64,000 nt of DNA from Thermodesulfobacteriota bacterium. GTDB lineage: Bacteria > Desulfobacterota_D > UBA1144 > Nemesobacterales > UBA2774. The stretch spans positions 55,932 through 119,931 of the forward strand of contig DAOKYU010000010.1 of assembly GCA_035325995.1 (NCBI GenBank), read 5' to 3'. The notes below the pieces were generated by a model. That model made no database searches. It was not told the origin of the DNA and saw only the letters and a program-made list of their open reading frames with translations. The position numbers and the translations under genes were made by a program. Positions 57,486 through 64,000 of this stretch are shown here, piece by piece. The number at the start of each line of letters is the position of its first letter. Position 1 is the stretch's first letter.

Positions 57486-58691
57486 ATGAGTACATTTCAA
57501 AGGACAGCTGTATTCATAATAGCTCTCGCCGCCACGGGTGTTTTGCTCGCGGCCTGCAAGGGCCAGAAACCTGCCGCGCCGCCTCCTCCGGAGGTCACGG
57601 TGAGCAAGCCCCTTGTCAGGGAGGTCATGGAGTGGGACGAGTACACGGGGCGTCTCGAAGCGGTCGATTCGGTCGACGTGAGGGCCCGCGTGAGCGGCTA
57701 CCTGCAGTCGATTCACTTCAAGGACGGCCAGATCGTGAAGGAGGGGGACCTCCTCTTCGTCATCGACCCGAGGCCGTACCAGGCCGAGCTCGACAGGGCC
57801 GAGGCGGAGCTCAAGCTGGCCAAGGCGAGGCTCTCTTTGGCACAGAACGATCTCGCGCGTGCGAAGAACCTTCTCAGCGCAAAGGCCATCTCCGTCGAAG
57901 AGGCCGATACGAGGGCGTCTGACGAGAAGGTCGCCGAGGCCACGGTGCAGCAGGCCGAGGCCGCCGTCGACGCCGCGAAGCTGAACGTCGAGTTCACGCA
58001 GGTAAGGGCGCCGATAACAGGACTCATAAGCAGAAAATACGTAACCGAGGGGAACCTCATTAACGGCGGGACGGGCGGCACGCTCCTTACGACGATTGTC
58101 TCGCTCGACCCGATTTATTGCTACTTCGAGGCCGACGAGCAGTCGTTCCTCAGGTACAACCGTCTCGAAAAAGAGGGGCTTCGCCCCGAATCGCGCCAGA
58201 GCGAGAGCCCGGCCTACCTGGAGCTCGCGGACGAGACCGGGTTCCCGCACAAGGGCTACGTCGATTTTCTCGATAACAGGATCGACACCCAGACGGGCAC
58301 CATCAGGGGGAGAGGCGTGTTCGAGAACCCGGGCGATATTCTGACGCCGGGGCTCTTCGCGAAGATAAAGATAGTCGGAAGCGCTCCTTACGAGACTATT
58401 CTCCTCCCCGACGAGGCCATAGGCAGCGACCAGTCGCAGAAGTTCGTCCTCGTGGTCAACCCCGAGAATACCGTCGAATACAGGCAGGTCGAGCTCGGGC
58501 CCAAGATCAACGGCTTCAGGGTTATAAGGAGCGGGGTGAAGCCCGAAGACAAGATCATCGTAAAGGGCTTACAGAGGGTCGCCCCGGGGGCGGTCGTAAG
58601 CCCTGTCGAGCAAGCCCTCGTGGTCAAGAACGATAATTTTCTCACGCCCGGTATCGCGTCCGGCAGCCCCAAAGGAAGCACTGGAGGGTAA
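57486..58691 (+). CDS. RND efflux periplasmic adaptor (AcrA/MexA family)
   Basis: A 401-residue lipoprotein (lipobox GVLLAACKG). The order is typical: barrel-sandwich start (YTGRLEAVDSVDVRARVSGY), a coiled hairpin of about 80 residues (LKLAKARLSLAQNDLARAKN and ATVQQAEAAVDAAKLNVEFT), the second lipoyl half (RAPITGLISRKYVTEGNLI), a beta-barrel and a membrane-proximal domain. It links pump and channel across the periplasm. It is four bases from the pump gene and the first gene of the operon. Confidence 0.92.
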   Translation: MSTFQRTAVFIIALAATGVLLAACKGQKPAAPPPPEVTVSKPLVREVMEWDEYTGRLEAVDSVDVRARVSGYLQSIHFKDGQIVKEGDLLFVIDPRPYQAELDRAEAELKLAKARLSLAQNDLARAKNLLSAKAISVEEADTRASDEKVAEATVQQAEAAVDAAKLNVEFTQVRAPITGLISRKYVTEGNLINGGTGGTLLTTIVSLDPIYCYFEADEQSFLRYNRLEKEGLRPESRQSESPAYLELADETGFPHKGYVDFLDNRIDTQTGTIRGRGVFENPGDILTPGLFAKIKIVGSAPYETILLPDEAIGSDQSQKFVLVVNPENTVEYRQVELGPKINGFRVIRSGVKPEDKIIVKGLQRVAPGAVVSPVEQALVVKNDNFLTPGIASGSPKGSTGG

Positions 58692-58694
58692 TTA

Positions 58695-61600
58695 ATGTTC
58701 TCCCGGTTTTTTGTAGACAGGCCGATCTTCGCGACGGTCCTATCCATACTTATCGTAATCGTCGGTCTGATCGCGTATTTCACACTCCCCGTAAGCCAGT
58801 ATCCGGAGGTCACGCCGCCGACGGTGGTCGTGCGCGCGTCATACCCCGGGGCCAACCCGGAGACTATCGCCGAGACGGTCGCGACGCCGCTCGAGCAGGA
58901 GATAAACGGCGTCGAGGACATGCTCTACATGTCGTCGCAGTCTACCAGCGACGGCGCGATGCAGCTCACCATCACATTCGCTCTCGGAACGGACATCGAC
59001 AAGGCGCAGGTCCTCGTCGAGAACAGGGTGTCGGTTGCGGAGCCCAGGCTTCCCGAAGAGGTGAGGCGTATAGGCGTCACGGTGAGGAAGAGCTCGCCCG
59101 ACATGCTGCTCGTCGTTCACCTCGTTTCGCCGGACGACACTTACGACCAGCTCTACGTCAGTAACTATGCACTCATAAACGTGTACGACGTTCTCACGCG
59201 TATCCAGGGCGTCGGCAGCGTCACCGTATTCGGCGCCAGGGAATACTCGATGAGGATATGGCTCGACCCGGAGAAGCTCTATTCGCTGGGGCTCACGGTG
59301 AACGACGTCATACAGTCGCTCCGCGAGCAGAACATAGAGGTAGCCGCGGGCATCGTGGGGCAGCCTCCCGTGCCGCAGGGTAACGCGTTTCAGCTTTCGG
59401 TCAACACGCTCGGAAGGCTCCTCGACGAGGAGCAGTTCGGCGACATAGTCGTCAGGACGGGCGAGGAAGGGAGGACGACGAAGCTCAAGGACGTCGCCCG
59501 CGTCGAGCTCGGCGCGCTCGATTACGCGAGGAACAGCTACCTCGACGGGAAGCCGGCGCAGGCCATAGGCGTGTTCCAGCTCCCGGGGTCGAACGCCCTG
59601 GCCACGGCGCAGAACATCGAAAAAACGATGGCCGAGATCAGCCAGAACTTCCCCAAGGGCCTCGAATACAGGATCGTATACAACCCGACCGTTTTCGTTC
59701 AGCAGTCTATAGACGAAGTTTTCCATACGCTGTACATAGCTTTTATTCTCGTTTTCATAGTCGTAATCGTGTTCCTCCAGGACTGGAGGGCGGCTATCCT
59801 GCCGATGATAGACGCCATAGTGTCGCTGGTCGGTACGTTCGCCGTCATGGCGGCATTCGGATTTTCGCTCAACAACCTGTCAATGTTCGGCCTCGTTCTG
59901 GCCATAGGTATCGTCGTCGACGACTCGATCGTCGTCGTCGAGAACATCAAGCGGTGGATGGGTATGGGATACGAGCCGAGGGAGGCGACTCTCCGCGCGA
60001 TGAAGGAGATCACGGGGCCGGTCCTGGCTATTACGCTGGTCTTGAGCTCGGTGTTCATACCGACCGCGTTTTTGCCCGGGATAAGCGGGCAGTTCTACAA
60101 GCAGTTCGCGCTGACGATAGCGGTGTCGACGATTCTGTCGGCCGTGAACGCGCTGTCGCTCGCGCCGGCGAGGGCGGTTCAGCTCATCAAGCCCGATAGC
60201 GAGGCCGAGCACCAGGAGCCTCTGCCGAGGGTCGGTATAGCGGCGATAGTCGGCTTCCTCGCCTATGCGTTTATCGCGCCGGCGCTGGCGTCGCTGCCGG
60301 GGCAGCACGACATGGCGGGGGAGGCCGGGGTAACCGTTTGGGCCATAAGGATAGGGCTCTTCCTGGTAGGCGCTGTTGTCGGATGGTTCATCAGCCCGTA
60401 CGTGAACCTAGTGCTGAAGAAGATATTCAGGGGCTTTAACACTCTCTTCGAGCGCGCATCACATTCGTACAGCCGCACGGTCAACAGGCTGCTCAGGTTC
60501 AGCACCATAGCGCTGTTCGTATACGCCGGCCTTATAGGGCTCACGTATCTCGGGTTCACGCAGGTGCCGACGGGCTTCATCCCGGCGCAGGACCAGGGCT
60601 ACCTCATCATAGACGTGGCGCTCCCGGACGGGGCCTCGCTCGAAAGGACGGACGCCGTCGTGCAGGAGGCGACGAAGATTATTCTCGACACTCCGGGCAT
60701 AGCGTACGCGGTCGGGCTCTCGGGATTCTCGGGTGCGACGTTCTCGAACAGCTCGGACGCGGGCGTTATATTCACGCCGCTCGATCCCTTCGACGAGAGG
60801 GCGAAGCACGGCCCATCGCTTAACGAAATAATAACGGACCTCAGTATAAGACTCTCGACCATACAGGAGGCGAGGCTGCTCGTAATCTCGCCGCCGCCCG
60901 TAAGGGGGCTCGGCACCGCCGGCGGGTACAAGATGATGGTTCAGGACAGGGGGGCCGTCGGGCTTAGAGAGCTCGCCAACGCTTCCTACGCCCTCATCGG
61001 CGCCGCGAACCAGGAGCCCGGCCTTACGAGGGTGTACACGACGTTCAGCCTGAACACGCCCCAGTTGTACGCCGAGGTGGACCGCGAGAAGGCCAAGAAG
61101 CTCGACGTACCGCTTACGAACATATTCGACGCGCTCCAGGTGTACCTGGGCTCGGTTTACGTGAACGACATAAACCTCTTCGGAAGGGTGTACCGTGTTA
61201 CGGCGCAGGCCGAGGGCGGCTACCGCCAGGATGCCGCGGACATACTGAAGCTAAGGACGAGGAGCGCCAACGGGGCGACAGTGCCGCTCGGCTCAGTCGT
61301 TACGCTCAAAGACGAGACGGGGCCCGACAGGGTGGTGAGGTATAACCTCTTCCCGGCGGTGGAGGTGAGCGGCGATTCCATACCGGGGTTCAGCTCGGGG
61401 CAGGCGATCGCCGCGATGGAGAAGCTCGCAGGGCGGATTCTGCCCGCGGGCGTGGGGTACGAATGGACGGACCTCGCGTACCAGGAGGTGACGCAGGGAA
61501 GCGCGGCGGTATTCATATTCCCGCTCTGCGTCCTGTTCGTCTTCATGATCCTGGCGTCTCTTTACGAGAGCTGGTCGCTCCCGCTGGCGATTATTCTGAT

Positions 61601-62021
61601 CGTGCCGATGTGTCTTCTGTCGGCGCTCGCGGGCCTGTGGCTCAGGGGAATGGACAACAACATTCTGACACAGATCGGGTTCGTCGTGCTCGTGGGCCTT
61701 GCGTGTAAGAACGCGATTCTAATCGTGGAGTTCGCAAAGGACTACCAGGAACAGGGCAAGGAGCGCGAGGAGGCCGTCGTCGAGGCGTCCCGCGTCAGGC
61801 TGCGCCCGATATTGATGACGTCGTTCGCGTTCATCCTGGGCGTCGTGCCGCTGGTTATAGCGGCGGGGGCGGGAGCCGAGATGCGCCAGGCGCTCGGAAC
61901 GTCGGTGTTCGCCGGCATGTTCGGGGTTACGTTCTTCGGGCTGTTCCTGACGCCCATATTCTACGTCGTCATAAGGAAGTTCACCGAATCGAGAAAGAAC
62001 CGGAGTGTCGAAGCGAAATGA
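58695..62021 (+). CDS. RND multidrug efflux pump (AcrB/MexB, HAE1 family)
   Basis: An 1108-residue inner-membrane pump. It starts with SRFFVDRPIFATVLSILIVI, the typical first helix. The porter domain has STSDGAMQLTITFALGTDID. The proton-relay Asp pair is in AIGIVVDDSIVVVENIKR (about residue 408). A second hallmark is FGVTFFGLFLTPIFYV at the end. The protein is about 60 residues longer than usual. Residues of roughly 500-585, between the two halves, hold two extra hydrophobic segments (IAAIVGFLAYAFIAPALASL and RIGLFLVGAVVGWFISPYV). It would export hydrophobic drugs, bile salts or cell-made lipids. Confidence 0.93.
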   Translation: MFSRFFVDRPIFATVLSILIVIVGLIAYFTLPVSQYPEVTPPTVVVRASYPGANPETIAETVATPLEQEINGVEDMLYMSSQSTSDGAMQLTITFALGTDIDKAQVLVENRVSVAEPRLPEEVRRIGVTVRKSSPDMLLVVHLVSPDDTYDQLYVSNYALINVYDVLTRIQGVGSVTVFGAREYSMRIWLDPEKLYSLGLTVNDVIQSLREQNIEVAAGIVGQPPVPQGNAFQLSVNTLGRLLDEEQFGDIVVRTGEEGRTTKLKDVARVELGALDYARNSYLDGKPAQAIGVFQLPGSNALATAQNIEKTMAEISQNFPKGLEYRIVYNPTVFVQQSIDEVFHTLYIAFILVFIVVIVFLQDWRAAILPMIDAIVSLVGTFAVMAAFGFSLNNLSMFGLVLAIGIVVDDSIVVVENIKRWMGMGYEPREATLRAMKEITGPVLAITLVLSSVFIPTAFLPGISGQFYKQFALTIAVSTILSAVNALSLAPARAVQLIKPDSEAEHQEPLPRVGIAAIVGFLAYAFIAPALASLPGQHDMAGEAGVTVWAIRIGLFLVGAVVGWFISPYVNLVLKKIFRGFNTLFERASHSYSRTVNRLLRFSTIALFVYAGLIGLTYLGFTQVPTGFIPAQDQGYLIIDVALPDGASLERTDAVVQEATKIILDTPGIAYAVGLSGFSGATFSNSSDAGVIFTPLDPFDERAKHGPSLNEIITDLSIRLSTIQEARLLVISPPPVRGLGTAGGYKMMVQDRGAVGLRELANASYALIGAANQEPGLTRVYTTFSLNTPQLYAEVDREKAKKLDVPLTNIFDALQVYLGSVYVNDINLFGRVYRVTAQAEGGYRQDAADILKLRTRSANGATVPLGSVVTLKDETGPDRVVRYNLFPAVEVSGDSIPGFSSGQAIAAMEKLAGRILPAGVGYEWTDLAYQEVTQGSAAVFIFPLCVLFVFMILASLYESWSLPLAIILIVPMCLLSALAGLWLRGMDNNILTQIGFVVLVGLACKNAILIVEFAKDYQEQGKEREEAVVEASRVRLRPILMTSFAFILGVVPLVIAAGAGAEMRQALGTSVFAGMFGVTFFGLFLTPIFYVVIRKFTESRKNRSVEAK

Positions 62022-63511
62022 GATATTCAACGGCCGCCATACTGAAAACTATTCTCCTCACGGGGGTTTTCCTCACCGGGGGTTTTCTCACGGGCTGCAT
62101 GGTCGGCCCGGACTACGAGAAGCCCGAGACTCCGCTTCCCGGGTCGTTCCAGGACGCGGGGGCCAAGGACTACAGGACCGACGCCGTCGAGATCGAGTGG
62201 TGGAGCGAGTTCCAGGACCCGATTCTCGACAGGCTCATTCGCGACGCGCTCGCCGGTAACTACGACATCGACATCGCGACGGCCCGAATACTCGAAGCAC
62301 GCGCCCTCAGGGCCGAAACCGAGTTCGAGCTCGCGCCGATAGTGCCGTTCCAGGGGGACTACACCTGGCAGAGGTCGTCCAGGGCCCAGACGTTCCCGGG
62401 GGCCGACAGGAACACCGAGCTTTTCGACGCCGGGTTCGACGCCGTATGGGAGCTCGACATCTTCGGACGTATAAGGCGCACGATAGAGGCCGACACAGCA
62501 GAGCTCGAATCGCGCATAGCGACGCGGCAGGACGTAGTCGTGACGCTACTGGCCGAGGTGGCGAGGAACTATTTCGAGCTCCGCGGCGCGCAGAACGGCC
62601 TTGCCGTCGCGCGGAGGAACGCGGAGAACCAGAAGAACACTCTCGACCTTACCATAACGCTCCTCGAAGGAGGGCGCGGGACGGCGCTCGACGTGTCGAG
62701 GGCGAGGGCGCAGTACAACAACACGCTCGCACTTATCCCGCCGCTCGAAACGAAGGTCAAGCAGGCCATATACAGGATCGGGGTCCTCACGGGGCAGCTT
62801 CCCGATACCTACCTTGCCGAGCTTCTGAAGCCCGAGCCGTTCCCGGCCGTGCCCGACGTAGTCGCTGTCGGGACGCCCGTCGAGCTCCTCGAAAGGAGGC
62901 CCGACATAAGGGTGGCCGAAAGGCAGCTCGCGGCGTTTACGGCATCGATAGGCATCGCGACGGCGGACCTGTTCCCGAGGATAAGCATACTCGGGAGCGC
63001 GGCGCTCCAGGCGACGACGTTCTCGGGGCTGTTCGACAGCGGAGCGGGGGCGTTCGGCGTCGGGCCGAGCATATTCTGGCCGGCGTTCGACCTGGGAAGG
63101 GTGTATCAGAGGGTCGAGGCCGCCGACGCGCGCACGCAGGCTGCGTTCGCGGCGTATCAGCAGACGGTGCTCGCTGCTATCGAGGACGTGGACTCGTCGC
63201 TCGTCGACCACAACAACCAGATAGAGAGGCACAAGTACCTCGTCGAATCGGTTAAAGAGAGCGAGAATGCAATGGAGCTCGCGAGGATGAGGTACGATTA
63301 CGGCGTCGCGAATTTCCTGGACGTGCTCGACGCGGAGCGGACGCTTCTCGAAACGCAGAGCGAGCTCGCACGGAGCGAGACGGAGCTTCGCACGTCACTC
63401 GTTGCGGTGTACAAGGCGCTCGGCGGCGGATGGGAGTATTACGAGGAAGACGTCCGCGCGCAGCAGGCTGCGGGGAAGGCGGGGGAAGCGGCCGGAGAGG
63501 CGAGGCAGTAG
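62018..63511 (+). CDS. Outer-membrane efflux channel (OprM/NodT family)
   Basis: A 497-residue lipoprotein (lipobox FLTGCMVGPDYEKPETPLP) of the NodT/OprM type, with two OEP repeats. The first coil carries QDVVVTLLAEVARNYFELRG, the second VLAAIEDVDSSLVDHNNQIE, then YDYGVANFLDVLDAERTLL, the usual C-terminal block. It forms the trimeric outer-membrane duct of the pump. Its ATG overlaps the pump stop (ATGA). An Ala/Gly/Gln-rich tail ends the protein. Confidence 0.92.
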   Translation: MRYSTAAILKTILLTGVFLTGGFLTGCMVGPDYEKPETPLPGSFQDAGAKDYRTDAVEIEWWSEFQDPILDRLIRDALAGNYDIDIATARILEARALRAETEFELAPIVPFQGDYTWQRSSRAQTFPGADRNTELFDAGFDAVWELDIFGRIRRTIEADTAELESRIATRQDVVVTLLAEVARNYFELRGAQNGLAVARRNAENQKNTLDLTITLLEGGRGTALDVSRARAQYNNTLALIPPLETKVKQAIYRIGVLTGQLPDTYLAELLKPEPFPAVPDVVAVGTPVELLERRPDIRVAERQLAAFTASIGIATADLFPRISILGSAALQATTFSGLFDSGAGAFGVGPSIFWPAFDLGRVYQRVEAADARTQAAFAAYQQTVLAAIEDVDSSLVDHNNQIERHKYLVESVKESENAMELARMRYDYGVANFLDVLDAERTLLETQSELARSETELRTSLVAVYKALGGGWEYYEEDVRAQQAAGKAGEAAGEARQ

Positions 63512-63535
63512 GGACAATTCCTAAAAAATAAATCC

Positions 63536-63566
63536 CTCCACCCCCTTTTTCTAAGGGGGGGGATTA
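63536..63566. repeat. CCCCCTT palindromic element
   Basis: CCACCCCCTTTTTC and TAAGGGGGGGGATTA pair around a short centre. It follows the efflux operon stop by about 25 bases, and might act as a bidirectional terminator, but the U-run is short. Confidence 0.4.
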
Positions 63567-63591
63567 AAGGCAAAAAAGCAGGTACAAAGGA

Positions 63592-63728
63592 CTTCTACTT
63601 TTTCCGGATGAAAAGCACACAGAGTGTGTTTTACGATCGTAGGAACCGAAGTTGCTAAGACCACCTGAAGTGCGGCTGGTGGCAATGGCAGAGCGCTGCT
63701 ACTTCGATTGCGTGCGGCTGCGAGCCGC
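63592..63728 (+). repeat. Composite hairpin repeat, unit F (with unit G)
   Basis: It has the extra CTACTTTTTCCGGATGAAAAG hairpin of unit D, cut slightly, then CACAC-AGA-GTGTG (63616-63628), GAACCGAAGTTGCTAAGACC, ACCTGAAGTGCGGCTGGTGG and GCGCTGCTACTTCGATTGCG. It ends in GTGCGGCTGCGAGCCGCC as D does. Confidence 0.7.
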
Positions 63729-63736
63729 CGGGCCGG

Positions 63737-63868
63737 GGACACGTAGTGTCTTTTTCGACATAGCATAGAAGGTGCTAAAGTCACCTGAAGCGCGTCAGGT
63801 GGTAATAGCAAGACTGCTGCTACTTCGGAATCCTGCACGCGAGGCGTGCAAAATCATCGTTCCTTCGC
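63737..63868 (+). repeat. Composite hairpin repeat, unit G
   Basis: GGACACGTAGTGTC, TTTTTCGACATAGCATAG, AAGTCACCTGAAGCGCGTCA, GGTGGTAATAGCA, CTGCTGCTACTTCGGAATCC, the hairpin GCACGCG-A-GGCGTGC, then AAAATCATCGTTCCTTCGC. The central CACCTGA and TCAGGTG arms pair perfectly. Confidence 0.7.
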
Positions 63869-63887
63869 TAAATGCTCTAAATACTAT

Positions 63888-64000
63888 ACCCCCACCCTGA
63901 CCCTCCCCCTGGGAGGGGGAGGGAAGAGTAAGGTAGGTCGGATTCTTAACGCTCATCCACTCGATGTCTTCGGCGGGGCAAGTCTGGTGATTAAATAGAA
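63888..64000 (+). repeat. Palindromic element and shared 60-base block, second copy
   Basis: A CCCTCCCCCTGGGAGGGGGAGG palindrome-like stretch (63901-63922) is followed by GGATTCTTAACGCTCATCC, ACTCGATGTCTTCGGCGGGG and CAAGTCTGGTGATTAAATAG. It repeats 54403-54467 with few changes. The window ends within it. Confidence 0.6.

Noticed and set aside
6791..63926. CRISPR array among the short repeats
   Set aside because: The repeats are interspersed hairpin elements with irregular spacing, not equal repeats with unique spacers, and no cas gene is present.

Overview
The window is a chromosome segment of a Gram-negative bacterium. It encodes an outer-membrane polysaccharide exporter, a three-part RND efflux pump with a TolC-type channel, and many lipoproteins. 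The DNA is GC-rich, but the genes use many ATA (Ile) and AGG (Arg) codons. A MqnD-type enzyme suggests menaquinone made by the futalosine route. No rRNA or complete tRNA is present, so the lineage is not fixed; a deltaproteobacterial/Desulfobacterota-like or candidate-phylum genome is my best guess. Coordinates of coding regions are firm; those of short sites that I located by eye may be off by one base.

Layout. (1) 1-6.5 kb: the 3' end of a molybdate-type ABC ATPase, a tRNA/tmRNA-like 3' fragment, a secreted cupin, a frameshifted nucleotidyltransferase, and a run of small secreted proteins and lipoproteins that includes two paralogous families. (2) 7-9.8 kb: a four-PAS hybrid histidine kinase, then a broken third copy of one lipoprotein family. 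(3) 10.6-15.5 kb, minus strand: an apparent operon of a MqnD-like enzyme, a cupin, a PaaK/CapK-like adenylating enzyme, a polysaccharide deacetylase and a GT4 glycosyltransferase. (4) 16-23.4 kb, plus strand: a 1322-residue membrane hybrid kinase with three near-identical PAS repeats, a DUF4301 protein, a free-standing Hpt protein and an unrecognised protein with a possible metal site. (5) 23.4-30.6 kb: an accessory stretch, partly GC-poor, with a STAND-like P-loop ATPase, a HicB antitoxin with a frameshifted HicA, small secreted proteins, a DUF4143 ATPase, and a short ORF whose ribosome binding site is buried in a perfect hairpin.

(6) 30.7-54 kb: a Wzx/Wzy-type extracellular polysaccharide locus. 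On the minus strand, in transcription order, it holds a GEMM-type riboswitch, a FecR-domain protein, a Wza-like exporter, a Wzc-like copolymerase/kinase, a TPR protein, an RfaH/NusG-like antiterminator, SqdB (UDP-sulfoquinovose synthase), an epimerase, a secreted TIM-barrel-like protein, a Wzx flippase, a polymerase candidate, two GT4 enzymes, a GNAT, a DegT aminotransferase, a PglC-like priming transferase and a PglF/WbpM-like dehydratase. Separate flanking genes are an AhpD-like protein and a membrane glycosyltransferase. A divergent O-antigen ligase/polymerase lies on the plus strand. Together the genes suggest a polymer primed with a bacillosamine-type amino sugar, possibly carrying sulfoquinovose, and set by a cyclic dinucleotide.

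(7) 54-57.4 kb and 63.5-64 kb: intergenic DNA filled with a composite family of hairpin-bearing repeats, in tandem pairs, around two small lipoprotein genes. (8) 57.5-63.5 kb: an RND efflux operon (adaptor, pump, outer-membrane channel) behind a TetR-type palindrome.
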